34,584 bases of DNA from an uncultured Alphaproteobacteria bacterium (GTDB lineage Bacteria > Pseudomonadota > Alphaproteobacteria > RF32 > CAG-239): assembly GCA_944391375.1 (NCBI GenBank), contig CALXTJ010000011.1:1-34584 (forward strand). The letters are read 5' to 3'. Position numbers and translations under genes: made by a program. The notes beneath the pieces are model-generated. The model saw only the letters and a list, made by a program, of their open reading frames with translations, made no database searches and was not told the origin of the DNA. Of the stretch, positions 17,141 through 25,578 are shown piece by piece. Each line of letters begins with the position of its first letter. Position 1 is the first letter of the stretch.

Positions 17141-17512
17141 ATGGGTACAATTATACTTTTTATCATGGTCGCTTTGGTTATTGCGGCTATGGTTGTGGTT
17201 TTGGTTCGCCACAACAAAGCAAAGAACGCACCGGAAACCGAAGATGAAGATGTAGACGAAGAAGATGTTTCTTTCATGCTTCGGGAGACCGAAAAGCTCG
17301 GCGAAGACGGGTTTTTAAGAAAAAAACTGGAGCTCCCCTCGGGAAAAAGAATTTCCGACATGGAGCTGTTGCAACTGACCAAACGGGATCTGAAAAATAT
17401 GTCTCAGGAGGATGTGGCTTGCATTGCCAACTACAGTTGCAACCAAAGCTTAAACAAAAAGCCGCAGTTTGACGGCTTGTACATGATGGCCTACGATGCT
17501 CTTAAAAGATAG
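17141..17512 (+). CDS. Small single-pass membrane protein, unknown function
   Basis: A 123-aa protein. Residues 3-23 (TIILFIMVALVIAAMVVVLV) form one hydrophobic helix, followed by basic residues (RHNKAKN), so the remainder is probably cytoplasmic. Then comes an acidic stretch (ETEDEDVDEEDVS) and a helical C-terminal domain of about 75 residues with two cysteines. I do not recognise a family. The ribosome binding site is weak. It follows rnd by 66 bp on the same strand and ends in a strong terminator, so the two may be co-transcribed. Confidence 0.7.
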   Translation: MGTIILFIMVALVIAAMVVVLVRHNKAKNAPETEDEDVDEEDVSFMLRETEKLGEDGFLRKKLELPSGKRISDMELLQLTKRDLKNMSQEDVACIANYSCNQSLNKKPQFDGLYMMAYDALKR

Positions 17513-17527
17513 CACCGCAGGCCGTAG

Positions 17528-17566
17528 AAAAAAGAGCTCTTCTTGTTTAAGAAGAGCTCTTTTTTT
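17528..17566. terminator. Bidirectional terminator between the membrane protein and hxlR-type gene
   Basis: The stem AAAGAGCTCTTCTT/AAGAAGAGCTCTTT with loop GTTT is flanked by A and T runs. It serves both convergent genes. Confidence 0.9.
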
Positions 17567-17912
17567 AATCTTTCAATTCAATTTTTAAGGCTTTGGCCAT
17601 ATTTTTCCGGTATTCCTCAGCCCATTCAATCATGGAATCTATCACCGGTTTTAATTCGTAGCCTAATTGGGTTAGAGTATAATCCACTCTGGGGGGAATT
17701 TGAGCATAAACTTTACGCACCAAAATACCCTTTTCTTCCAACAGACGCAGGTTGGATGTAAGAACTTTTTGCGTAATGTTACCCAGTTCTTTTTTAAGTT
17801 CACCGAAACGTTTGGTACCGTCCAACAAATTTTGGATAATTAAAACCTTCCAACGGTCACCAACCATTTTAAGTGTCATTTCCGCCAAGGTATCTTGTAC
17901 ATATTCAGACAT
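17565..17912 (-). CDS. HxlR-family winged-helix transcriptional regulator
   Basis: A 115-aa protein. ATG 17912 is preferred (GGAA 4 nt upstream, and MSEYVQDTLAEMTLKMVGDR gives the normal N-terminus); an in-frame ATG at 17945 lies in the promoter-like region and lacks a site. The core has KWKVLIIQ-like DRWKVLIIQNLLDGTKRFGE, then LTSNLRLLEEKGILVRKVY and PRVDYTLTQLGYEL, the wing and dimer helix typical of HxlR/DUF24 regulators. It lacks the N-terminal cysteine used for redox sensing by some relatives. It is divergent from a FadL-type porin gene, with a perfect 16-bp palindrome between them, which suggests control of the porin and of itself. Confidence 0.88.
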   Translation of the reverse strand: MSEYVQDTLAEMTLKMVGDRWKVLIIQNLLDGTKRFGELKKELGNITQKVLTSNLRLLEEKGILVRKVYAQIPPRVDYTLTQLGYELKPVIDSMIEWAEEYRKNMAKALKIELKD

Positions 17913-17966
17913 AAAATTCCATCCCGAAAGCTTATAAATCAACATTAGTATAGTATCAGAAACTAT

Positions 17967-17982
17967 CGCACTTTAAAGTGCG
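17967..17982. promoter_or_regulatory. Palindromic candidate operator between hxlR-type gene and fadL
   Basis: CGCACTTTAAAGTGCG is a perfect 16-bp palindrome midway in the divergent region. TATAGTAT and TATACTA on its left suggest an overlapping -10 for the regulator. The binding protein is inferred to be the adjacent HxlR homologue. Confidence 0.55.
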
Positions 17983-18056
17983 TACTTTATTTTTATAGCA
18001 CAGCATTGTAATTTATCAAGCATAAATTTACAAAAATCAAAAAAAGGACTATAAAA

Positions 18057-19310
18057 ATGCAAAAAATAAAAACTTTAACTTCTGCTTTGGCAATCTGTTT
18101 AATATCTTCCGGAGTATATGCGGCAGGTTATCAATTAAACGAATATTCGGTAACCGGCTTAGGCCGTTCTTTTGCCGGTGCGGGTGTTGTCGGTGACGAT
18201 TATTCGGCATTGGCCTACAATCCGGCAGGTTTAACCCTTAAAAAAGGCAACGGTATGCAAGCCGGAATTACGGTTGCTCAAATACACTCTAAAATACACG
18301 GCGATAATGGAGAACGCACAAAAATGAATTTTGGCGTTCCGCTGCCCAATTTATTTTTGCATCATCAGATAAACGATAAATGGTATGCCGGCCTTGGGGT
18401 TTATGCTCCGTTCGGTTTAAAAACGCATTATAAAAGCAATAGTTTTGTAGCTCCCGAAGGCGTAGAATCTTTATTGGAAATTATAGATATAGCTCCGGCC
18501 GTTGCCTATAAAGCCACCGACAAACTTTCTTTAGGTGCGGCGGTTATTGCCAGATACATTAAGGGACGCATGACCAATACCGTTCCCATGGCCGGAACAT
18601 CTTTGGCTCCTTACGGAACGGGTTTTAGTGATTTTAAGTTAGATGGTTGGACCGTGGCTTGGAAAGTAGGGGCTATGTATGAGTTTACCTCTAAAACGCG
18701 TATCGGTATCAATTACAGCGGTAAGAGCATGCAAACCGTAAAAGGCCGTCATGCCGTAACCGGATTTAATAACTTACCATCGCCTTATCCTAATTTAAAT
18801 GAAACGGTCGGCGACGGAGAAGCCTCTCCGGATTTACCGCAAAGTATTTTAATTTCCGGATATCATCAATTAAACGACAAAATCGGTTTGTCGGCCTCTG
18901 TGCGTTGGACGGACTGGAAAGACAGTTTTCAAGAATTTACACTTTCTTCCAGCTCGCAAATATTACAGCCTTCGGGCGGTAAAAAGACCGTTGATGAAAA
19001 GTGGCGTTCAACCTGGACAATTGCCATGGGCGTAGACTACTATGTAAATAAAAACTGGACACTGCGTATGGGTACGGCCTGGGATCAAAGCCCGATAAGA
19101 AACAAGTACCACCGGACGATTCGTATTCCGGACAGCAACCGTATTTGGTTATCGTTCGGAGCCAGCTATGAGCATGAAAACTTTAAAATAGATGCCGGTT
19201 TTGCCCATCTGTTTATGCAAGACAGTACAGCAGCCTATCACCAAGAACTGCAGGCTCATTACAAAAGTTACAGCAATATGTTTGGCTTGCAATTCCAGTA
19301 TAAATTTTAG
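18057..19310 (+). CDS. fadL: OmpP1/FadL/TodX-family outer membrane hydrophobic-substrate channel
   Basis: A 417-aa protein with a signal peptide of 22 residues cut before AGYQLNEYSVTGLGRSFAGA, closely matching the N-terminal hatch of FadL proteins. The NPA motif (AYNPAGL) follows at about 59-65. The remainder is a beta-barrel with repeated alternating strands and ends in aromatic LQFQYKF, the outer membrane assembly signal. The family moves long-chain fatty acids or aromatic hydrocarbons across the outer membrane by lateral diffusion. AAAGGACTATAAAA precedes the start. It is probably controlled by the divergent HxlR-type regulator, which would suggest induction by a toxic or hydrophobic compound. 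Confidence 0.9.
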   Translation: MQKIKTLTSALAICLISSGVYAAGYQLNEYSVTGLGRSFAGAGVVGDDYSALAYNPAGLTLKKGNGMQAGITVAQIHSKIHGDNGERTKMNFGVPLPNLFLHHQINDKWYAGLGVYAPFGLKTHYKSNSFVAPEGVESLLEIIDIAPAVAYKATDKLSLGAAVIARYIKGRMTNTVPMAGTSLAPYGTGFSDFKLDGWTVAWKVGAMYEFTSKTRIGINYSGKSMQTVKGRHAVTGFNNLPSPYPNLNETVGDGEASPDLPQSILISGYHQLNDKIGLSASVRWTDWKDSFQEFTLSSSSQILQPSGGKKTVDEKWRSTWTIAMGVDYYVNKNWTLRMGTAWDQSPIRNKYHRTIRIPDSNRIWLSFGASYEHENFKIDAGFAHLFMQDSTAAYHQELQAHYKSYSNMFGLQFQYKF

Positions 19311-19328
19311 TTATGACAAACTCTTTAC

Positions 19329-19353
19329 AAGCCCCTGCTTCAAGCGGGGGCTT
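19329..19353 (+). terminator. Terminator of fadL
   Basis: The stem AAGCCCCTG / (C)GGGGGCTT with a tight loop around CTTCAAG is followed by an AT-rich tail. Confidence 0.65.
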
Positions 19354-19380
19354 AATATATTAAAACATTTTGTATGTTGC

Positions 19381-20490
19381 TTATACTTCTTCTTGGTGCA
19401 ATATAACCGTTACCGCCAATAAACTTACTACCAAGGTCGGAGCTAAAGCGGCAAACCAAGCCGGAATGTAGCCGTTAATACCGAAGGCATAAACCAGTTG
19501 GGAACTAAAATAGACCACAAAACCCGTGGTAATACCGGCCACAATCATAAACATCACCCCGCCCTGCCGCATATTAGGCTTAAGCGAGAATATGGCCGCC
19601 ACCAACACCATTGCCGTAAGTAAAAACGGCGAAATTAAAAGCGACAAATACCGCATACGATGCCTCTGTGCCGAAAATCCGGAAGATTCATAAAAACGAA
19701 TGGTTCCCGGCAAATCCCAAACCGAAATGGCATCCGGTTCAATAAAGTTTTCCTTTATTCTTTGAAGATTGATATTGGTAGCATATTCTATTTGCGGCAA
19801 AGTTTCGGTTTCCTCCCCGCTTACAAAAACTTTAACTCCCCGCAACTTAAATTTATTATCTTTTAATTCTCCCAACAAACCTTCAATGCGTCTTAAAATT
19901 TGCGAATCTCTGTCCATTTCCAAGATTACCACATCCCGCATGGAAAGCATTTCATTTTCTTCCAAGCGTAAATTTTTGGCTTGAATTACCAAAACCTTAT
20001 CATCAGCAGCAGCTTCCCTTATCCATAAGCCTTTACTGGAAAACAGCATGGCCTTAGGGTTGCGTGTGGCAAACCGATATTTGATGGTTTCGTGCAGTTC
20101 AAACATTTTTGAGGAAAACGGATTAAATACGGCAACATTGATAACTCCGACCATAAACACCGCCAGCAATACCGGTCTTAAGAAGCCCCAGACCGAAACC
20201 CCGGCCGCTCTTATAATTACATATTCGCTGTTTTTGCTGATTTTCCAAAAGCTAATCATGGCCGCCACCATCATCACAAACGGCAAAACCTTATCCACCG
20301 TTTGCGGTAAGCGAGTAATCATATATTCAAAGACATAACTCATACCCACATCTTCCCGACCGGAGATGCGTCTTAAGGCCTCAATTCCGTCAAACATCAT
20401 AATAATTCCCATAATGGTAACCAGTACCAACAGGAAAGTTACGACTATTTGCTTGGCCAGATATCGCCCCAATATTGAATTAAACTTCAT
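19381..20490 (-). CDS. lptG: LPS export ABC transporter permease LptG
   Basis: A 369-aa YjgP/YjgQ-family protein, an inner-membrane component of the Lpt machine that extracts lipopolysaccharide. The start ILGRYLAKQIVVTFLLVLV and the segment RLPQTVDKVLPFVMMVAAM are typical. The topology is three N-terminal helices, a periplasmic beta-jellyroll of about 150 residues, and three C-terminal helices ending in VILHQEEV, which is like LptG and not LptF. LptF, the usual neighbour, is not in the window; cysK lies 25 bp upstream instead. AAGGG precedes the start by 5 nt. Confidence 0.9.
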   Translation of the reverse strand: MKFNSILGRYLAKQIVVTFLLVLVTIMGIIMMFDGIEALRRISGREDVGMSYVFEYMITRLPQTVDKVLPFVMMVAAMISFWKISKNSEYVIIRAAGVSVWGFLRPVLLAVFMVGVINVAVFNPFSSKMFELHETIKYRFATRNPKAMLFSSKGLWIREAAADDKVLVIQAKNLRLEENEMLSMRDVVILEMDRDSQILRRIEGLLGELKDNKFKLRGVKVFVSGEETETLPQIEYATNINLQRIKENFIEPDAISVWDLPGTIRFYESSGFSAQRHRMRYLSLLISPFLLTAMVLVAAIFSLKPNMRQGGVMFMIVAGITTGFVVYFSSQLVYAFGINGYIPAWFAALAPTLVVSLLAVTVILHQEEV

Positions 20491-20515
20491 AAAAACCCTT
20501 TTTTAAGTGTTATGA

Positions 20516-21442
20516 TTAGTCAAGATACTCCAAAGACAAATAACGCTCAATTGCGTCGGGCAAAATAACCACAATATTTTTACCGTTCATTTCTTTGCGT
20601 TTACCCACTTCCAAAGCCGCAGCTATGGCCGCACCTGCCGAAATTCCCACCGGCAAGCCTTCGGTTTTGGCCGTTTCTTTAGCCATATTGATGGCATCAT
20701 CACTTGTAATATCCATTACTTCGTCTACCAATTTTTTATCATAAAACTTCGGCACAAAACCGGCCCCGATTCCGGCAATTTCATGAGCTCCGGCTTGTCC
20801 TCCGTTTAAGACTGCACTTTCTTTGGGCTCAACGGCTACCACATATAAATCCGGATTGCAAGATTTTAATGCACGGGCAATTCCGTTTAAGGTTCCTGCC
20901 GTTCCCACCCCGCACACCAAAGCATCAACATTACCCAAAGTATCTTCCATAATTTCCATAGCTGTGGTAAAGCTGTGAGCCTTAGGATTATTTTCGTTTT
21001 CAAACTGCTTAAACATAATAACATTCGGATTTTTTTCAGCCAGCATTTCAGCCTTTTTAATAGCTCCGCTCATACCGTCCTCTTGAGGTGTTAAAATAAC
21101 TTCAGCACCCAAAAAACGCATCAGTTTTATCCGTTCCTTGGACATATTCTCCGGCATAACAATCACCAATTTGTAGCCTTTGGCCGAACACATCGCCGCC
21201 AGAGCAATTCCCATATTACCAGAAGTTGCCTCCACAAAAACCGTATCTTGGGTAATTTTTTTGGCATCTACGGCATTAAGCATTTGCAAAGCCGGCCTGT
21301 CTTTTACCGAAAACAACGGATTATAAAATTCGCACTTACCTAAAATATGGGCTTTTATCTTGTGTTTATGAGCCATTTTATTAAGCCTTAACAAAGGCGT
21401 ATGGCCTACCATTTCCTCTATGGAATTATAAATTTTTCCCAT
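20516..21442 (-). CDS. cysK: Cysteine synthase (O-acetylserine sulfhydrylase family)
   Basis: A 308-aa fold-type II PLP enzyme that makes cysteine from O-acetylserine and sulfide. Lys47 in NPLFSVKDRP holds the cofactor; ATSGNMGIA (72-80) binds the substrate carboxylate, GVGTAGTLNG binds the PLP phosphate, and PVGISAGAA is the last family motif. Compared with common CysK, NPLFSVKDRPA replaces NPxxSVKDRIG, so CysK versus CysM is not fully settled. The start follows GAGGAGCAACC. It is 19 bp after gmk and 25 bp before lptG, so the group gmk-cysK-lptG is probably one transcript with yicC. Confidence 0.9.
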   Translation of the reverse strand: MGKIYNSIEEMVGHTPLLRLNKMAHKHKIKAHILGKCEFYNPLFSVKDRPALQMLNAVDAKKITQDTVFVEATSGNMGIALAAMCSAKGYKLVIVMPENMSKERIKLMRFLGAEVILTPQEDGMSGAIKKAEMLAEKNPNVIMFKQFENENNPKAHSFTTAMEIMEDTLGNVDALVCGVGTAGTLNGIARALKSCNPDLYVVAVEPKESAVLNGGQAGAHEIAGIGAGFVPKFYDKKLVDEVMDITSDDAINMAKETAKTEGLPVGISAGAAIAAALEVGKRKEMNGKNIVVILPDAIERYLSLEYLD

Positions 21443-21461
21443 GGTTGCTCCTCAAAAATTT

Positions 21462-22127
21462 TTATTGTTCTTCGGCTTCTTTCATCAATTCGGCCACAAA
21501 CGGCGGCAAACCGGCCTGACGCACCCTTTTCATTCTTTCACCGGAAATTACGCGTTGTACTTTACCTATGGTTTCTTCAACATTGGCATTAACAATTACA
21601 TAATCAAACTCATCCCAGTGTTTAATTTTTTCCAACACCAAAGACATTCTTTTGTTAATGGTTTCCGATGAATCCGTACCTCTGGATTCCAACCGGCGGC
21701 GAACTTCTTTAATGGACGGTGGCAACAAATAAATCGTTACCACATCATTGGGAGCTTTTTTACGCATTTGTCTTGCCCCTATCCAGTCCATATCAAAAAT
21801 TACATCCTGTCCGATGTTAATAAAGCTGTCAACTTCCGAACGCAAAGTACCGTAACGCGAGCCGTATTGTGAATCCACACATTCATAAAAAGCATCTTCA
21901 GCCATATACTTGTTATATTGCTCATCGGTTATATAGTAATAATCAACCCCTTCCTGTTCGCCTTCGCGTTTTTGACGCGTGGTTACCGAAACCGAAAACT
22001 TTAAGTTAGGATCTCTTTTTAACAGTTCTTTTATAACCGTACTTTTACCCGTACCCGACGGAGCCTCAATAATAAACATTGCCCCTTTACGCGTTTTTCT
22101 TAAAATATTTACGATATCTTCAGCCAT
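21462..22127 (-). CDS. gmk: Guanylate kinase
   Basis: A 221-aa enzyme that phosphorylates GMP to GDP. The P-loop APSGTGKST is at 22-30. SVSVTTRQKREGEQEGVDYYY is the GMP-binding segment, and YGSRYGT follows. RRRLESRGTDSSETINKRM is the lid region. The start at 22127 follows GGAGTAAGTAAT, inside the end of yicC. The yicC-gmk pair is a widely conserved arrangement. Confidence 0.96.
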   Translation of the reverse strand: MAEDIVNILRKTRKGAMFIIEAPSGTGKSTVIKELLKRDPNLKFSVSVTTRQKREGEQEGVDYYYITDEQYNKYMAEDAFYECVDSQYGSRYGTLRSEVDSFINIGQDVIFDMDWIGARQMRKKAPNDVVTIYLLPPSIKEVRRRLESRGTDSSETINKRMSLVLEKIKHWDEFDYVIVNANVEETIGKVQRVISGERMKRVRQAGLPPFVAELMKEAEEQ

Positions 22128-22132
22128 ATTAC

Positions 22133-23035
22133 TTACTCCACATTCTGTATCTGTTCACGAAATTGCTCTATTAAAGCTTTAAGTTCCATACCATATTTGG
22201 TTTGTTCAATATCTGCCGACTTAGAGCATAAAGTATTTGCTTCACGATTAAGCTCCTGACACAAAAAATCTAACCGCCGACCGACAAACTCGCCTTCGGC
22301 CAAAAGCTCACGAGCGGTTTTAATATGTGCCTCTAAGCGGTCAAGTTCCTCTCTGACATCGGCTTTCATAACCAAAAACAAAACTTCCTGCTCCAACCTT
22401 TCGGGGGAAACATCAGGAGATGATACCAAATCTTGAATTTGTTTTTGCAACTTTTCACGCATTTTGGCGGCAGTATTTTTACAAATATCCTCAACTTTTT
22501 GGGTAATAAGTTGTATTTTTTGTAAAATACCTTCCAGAGCATCGGCAATTTTTGCTCCTTCCTGCCGACGATTTTGCCGTAAGGCCAGCGATGCTAAATC
22601 AAAACTTTTTTCTAAGGCTTCTTTTAAGAGCTGTAATTCCTCGGCGGTTAAAACTTTTTCCTTTATGTTAAGCACTCCGCTTACTTTTAACAATTCAGCA
22701 GGTGAAGGCTTATTAAACAAGTCCTGATTATTTACATAAACCTCGTTTAACTTGGCAATTAAAGTATTTAACAAAGGCTCGTTAATTTCGGCCTCTTGTT
22801 CGCTGTCATCGGTTTTTATATCCAGAGCCGCATAAAAAGTTCCTCTGGTAAAATATTTTCCTAAAACCTTTTTAACAATTTCATCACAATCCGTAAGCCA
22901 CTGCGGCAGTTTGGTTTTAATATCCATACCTTTGGCATTAACGCTTTTAATTTCCCAAACCCACCGATAGGTTGTATCATTTAATTTTATTTCATCCTGG
23001 CGGCGGGCAAAACCGGTCATACTGGAAAGAATCAA
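22133..23035 (-). CDS. yicC: YicC-family endoribonuclease
   Basis: A 300-aa protein. The start is TTG 23035, decided by AGGAG 7-8 nt upstream and by the conserved family N-terminus (MIxSMTGFAR; here MILSSMTGFARRQDE). The C-terminal DUF1732 region includes RLEQEVLFLVMKADVREELDRLEAHI and FLCQELNREANTLCSKSAD, the most conserved part of the family. YicC proteins are reported to be endoribonucleases acting on small RNA or mRNA in stationary phase; this is family knowledge. It leads the yicC-gmk-cysK-lptG group and is divergent from the dehydrogenase gene. Confidence 0.94.
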   Translation of the reverse strand: MILSSMTGFARRQDEIKLNDTTYRWVWEIKSVNAKGMDIKTKLPQWLTDCDEIVKKVLGKYFTRGTFYAALDIKTDDSEQEAEINEPLLNTLIAKLNEVYVNNQDLFNKPSPAELLKVSGVLNIKEKVLTAEELQLLKEALEKSFDLASLALRQNRRQEGAKIADALEGILQKIQLITQKVEDICKNTAAKMREKLQKQIQDLVSSPDVSPERLEQEVLFLVMKADVREELDRLEAHIKTARELLAEGEFVGRRLDFLCQELNREANTLCSKSADIEQTKYGMELKALIEQFREQIQNVE

Positions 23036-23115
23036 AATAAATCTCCTCTTGTAAAAATTTTCAGATGTTATATAAAATACATCATCAGCGGTTAATATTT
23101 TACTAGGAAAAAATT

Positions 23116-23883
23116 ATGAAGCAAGATATAAAAAACATTTTAATAACAGGTGCCTCATCAGGCATCGGTGAGGCCTTGGCTCTTTATTACGCCCAACGCA
23201 AAAATGTTACTTTATTTTTATGCGGACGCAACAAAGAGCGTTTGGAATTGGTAAAAGAGCAATGTGAAAAATCAGGCTCGGAAGTTTACACCGAAATTTT
23301 AGATGTAACCGACCGCAAAAAGACAGCCGCCTGGATAAAAAAATGCGACAAAATCGCCCCGCTTAATTTGGTATTTGCCAATGCCGGAGTTTCCACCGGT
23401 GCGGAAACCGAAGAAAATATTTATAACACCTTTAACATTAACATTTTCGGTACCTTAAACACCATTACTCCGGCCATAGAAATTTATCGCAAACGCAAAG
23501 ATACCTCTAAACCTAGAATTATCGCCATTACTTCATCTTTAGCCGGATATCACGGTTTAATCGGCTGCCCTTCGTACAGTGCTTCCAAGGCCTGTACCAA
23601 AGCTTACGGTGAGGCCATGCGTCTGCAACTTGCCAAAGAAAACATTCAGTTAAATGTAATTTGCCCGGGCTTTGTCCGCTCACGCATTACCGACCAAAAC
23701 ACCTGCCCCATGCCGTTTTTCATGGAAGCGGAAAATGCGGCAGAAATCATTGCCGAAAGAGTTGATAAAAATATCGGGCTCATTGCCTTTCCGTGGCCGA
23801 TGCGTTTTGTATCATGGTTGGGAGCCATTTTACCTAACTGCATAAGTAACTTTATTTATGCTCGCTTGCCTTATAAGGTATAG
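23116..23883 (+). CDS. Short-chain dehydrogenase/reductase
   Basis: A 255-aa classical SDR. TGASSGIG (11-18) is the NAD(P) loop, ANAGVS (about 88-93) stabilises the fold, and the catalytic group is Ser140/141, Tyr154 and Lys158 in PSYSASK. NVICPGFVRSRIT follows, as in the subfamily near YqjQ and YciK. Its C-terminus is hydrophobic (PMRFVSWLGAILPNCISNFI), so it may touch the membrane. The substrate is unknown. The start follows AGGAAAAAATT. It converges on the smr gene with only 2 bp between stop codons. Confidence 0.9.
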   Translation: MKQDIKNILITGASSGIGEALALYYAQRKNVTLFLCGRNKERLELVKEQCEKSGSEVYTEILDVTDRKKTAAWIKKCDKIAPLNLVFANAGVSTGAETEENIYNTFNINIFGTLNTITPAIEIYRKRKDTSKPRIIAITSSLAGYHGLIGCPSYSASKACTKAYGEAMRLQLAKENIQLNVICPGFVRSRITDQNTCPMPFFMEAENAAEIIAERVDKNIGLIAFPWPMRFVSWLGAILPNCISNFIYARLPYKV

Positions 23884-23885
23884 AA

Positions 23886-24431
23886 TTAACTTCTTTTGCG
23901 ACGAAGCAAAATATACAAAGCTCCGTTGCCGCCCAAGCGGGGGGAAGGATGAATATATGACAAGATAAGCTGTTTTAAGTTATCTTGATTAAGCCATTGC
24001 GGCACACGGTCTTTCAGCACTCCTTTGGGAGCAAAAATATCTTCATCTTGATGCGGCAAACCCTTGCCAGTTACAATTAAAACACATCTTTTTCCGGCCA
24101 AATAAGAGGAGGTAATAAACCTGTTCACCGCCTCATAAGCTTCATTTTCGGTAAAGCCGTGTAAATCAAGCTTGGCTTCCACGGCAAACTCTTCTCGTTT
24201 AAAGCGTCGCATGGTAGAACGGTCAATATCCGCAGTCGTTCCGAGACTTAAATCATGCTGATAAATTTTAAGCGGCACATTGATATCTTTTTCTTTTGAA
24301 GGCGGAGATTTCTTTTTAGGAGAGGAAACCACTTTTGAAGAGTTAAGCGGTTTAATCCCCTTAACGGCTTCTTGCCAAGCGGCATCATCGTTGTCGGTCA
24401 GATTATTATCTACCAATTTGCACCTCGGCAT
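23886..24431 (-). CDS. Smr-domain protein (MutS2 C-terminal-like nuclease domain)
   Basis: A protein of about 181 aa. The N-terminal third is charged and probably disordered. The Smr domain begins at LDLHGFTENEAYEAVNRFI and continues through VLIVTGKG to RLGGNGALYILLRR, with the diagnostic LDLHG and TGKG motifs. Smr domains cleave nucleic acids; recent work on some members concerns stalled ribosomes. The start is uncertain: ATG 24431 overlaps mltA by 26 bp, while TTG 24416 has GAGG 6 nt upstream and may be the real one. Either way the gene is translationally coupled to mltA. A longer in-frame start at 24545 is deep in mltA and rejected. Confidence 0.85.
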   Translation of the reverse strand: MPRCKLVDNNLTDNDDAAWQEAVKGIKPLNSSKVVSSPKKKSPPSKEKDINVPLKIYQHDLSLGTTADIDRSTMRRFKREEFAVEAKLDLHGFTENEAYEAVNRFITSSYLAGKRCVLIVTGKGLPHQDEDIFAPKGVLKDRVPQWLNQDNLKQLILSYIHPSPRLGGNGALYILLRRKRS

Positions 24432-25578
24432 TACGAGGAAGTAAAATATAATATCTGCCGGTTGCGTGCATTTTTCCGGCGGAAAGTAAAGCCTGTTCAC
24501 CGTGTCCCCAGAAATAATCACCGCGAACGGCACCTTTAATGGCACCGCCTATATCTTGAGCCGCCACCAATTTATTTATGGGAATTTTATCAGGGCCGGT
24601 TGTCTCAAGCCATAACAAGCTGCCCAAGGGGATAAAAGTTTCATCTACCGCCAAAGAGCGTCCGGCGGTTAAAGAAACACCCAACGCCCCGACCGGTCCG
24701 TCGGCATCAGAAATACGATGAAAGATAAACCGCGGATTCTCATCCATATTAACCTGTGCAATTTGCGGATTTTCTTTCAACCAATCGCGAATTTGATCCA
24801 TAGAGGCCTGTCCCGGTTTTAACAAACCTTTTTTAAGCAAAATACTGCCGATACCGACAAACTTATGTCCGTTATTATCGGCATAACGGATTCGCACCTC
24901 CGTACCGTTGTCCAAAACCGCCACGGCCGAACCTTGAATTTGCATTAAATAAATATCCACCGCATCATTGCCCCATAAAATAACCGGTGCATCAACCCCG
25001 TTTTTAGAAATTTCGGCACGAGTGTAATAAGGTACGACTTTTGTATTCTGTATTCTGCCCAAAAGTCTTTTATTGGGCAAAGACGGGTCAAAATCGCGTA
25101 AATTGATTTCCAATAAATCGTTAGGGCGTCCGTAAATCGGATACTTATAATCGCCGTGTTTTTGATACGAAGCCTGTAATTCCGCCTCATAGTAGGAAGT
25201 AAATGTTCCGTTCGGATTTAAGTTATACATCACTAAAAAGGGCCGGAAATTGGCAATTAAAAATTTTCGCATATCATCTGAAGATGTTATGTTTTGTTCT
25301 AAAAACGCACGGCAGATATTAAGGTAGGCCTTAGAGTTAATTTTTATTTTGGCATTTTGCAAAACTTCGGGCTTTTCCAAAAGAGCCTGACAACTCTTGG
25401 TAAAAGCCGGAATAGCTTGCGATAAATCATCACCGTTAAAATTTTTAAGCTCGTTAAAAGAAGCAGCTTGCAACTCCAAGCCCTGTTCGGAACCGATAAC
25501 CGGAGCCGAAGGCTGCTTTCTTTCCGCAGTGCAGGAAACAAGTGATAAAAAGAGTATGAAAAGTGCAAATTTTTTCAT
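24406..25578 (-). CDS. mltA: Membrane-bound lytic murein transglycosylase A (MltA)
   Basis: A 390-aa lipoprotein. ATG 25578 overlaps the stop of the preceding gene (TAATG) and opens the lipoprotein signal MKKFALFILFLSLVSC with Cys at 16. The MltA domain and the 3D domain follow; QDIGGAIKGAVRGDYFWGHG holds the catalytic Asp and the conserved tail motif. It cleaves peptidoglycan glycan strands with 1,6-anhydro product formation, anchored in the outer membrane. In alphaproteobacteria it commonly lies between a Tim44-domain gene and smr, as here. Confidence 0.94.
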   Translation of the reverse strand: MKKFALFILFLSLVSCTAERKQPSAPVIGSEQGLELQAASFNELKNFNGDDLSQAIPAFTKSCQALLEKPEVLQNAKIKINSKAYLNICRAFLEQNITSSDDMRKFLIANFRPFLVMYNLNPNGTFTSYYEAELQASYQKHGDYKYPIYGRPNDLLEINLRDFDPSLPNKRLLGRIQNTKVVPYYTRAEISKNGVDAPVILWGNDAVDIYLMQIQGSAVAVLDNGTEVRIRYADNNGHKFVGIGSILLKKGLLKPGQASMDQIRDWLKENPQIAQVNMDENPRFIFHRISDADGPVGALGVSLTAGRSLAVDETFIPLGSLLWLETTGPDKIPINKLVAAQDIGGAIKGAVRGDYFWGHGEQALLSAGKMHATGRYYILLPRNAEVQIGR

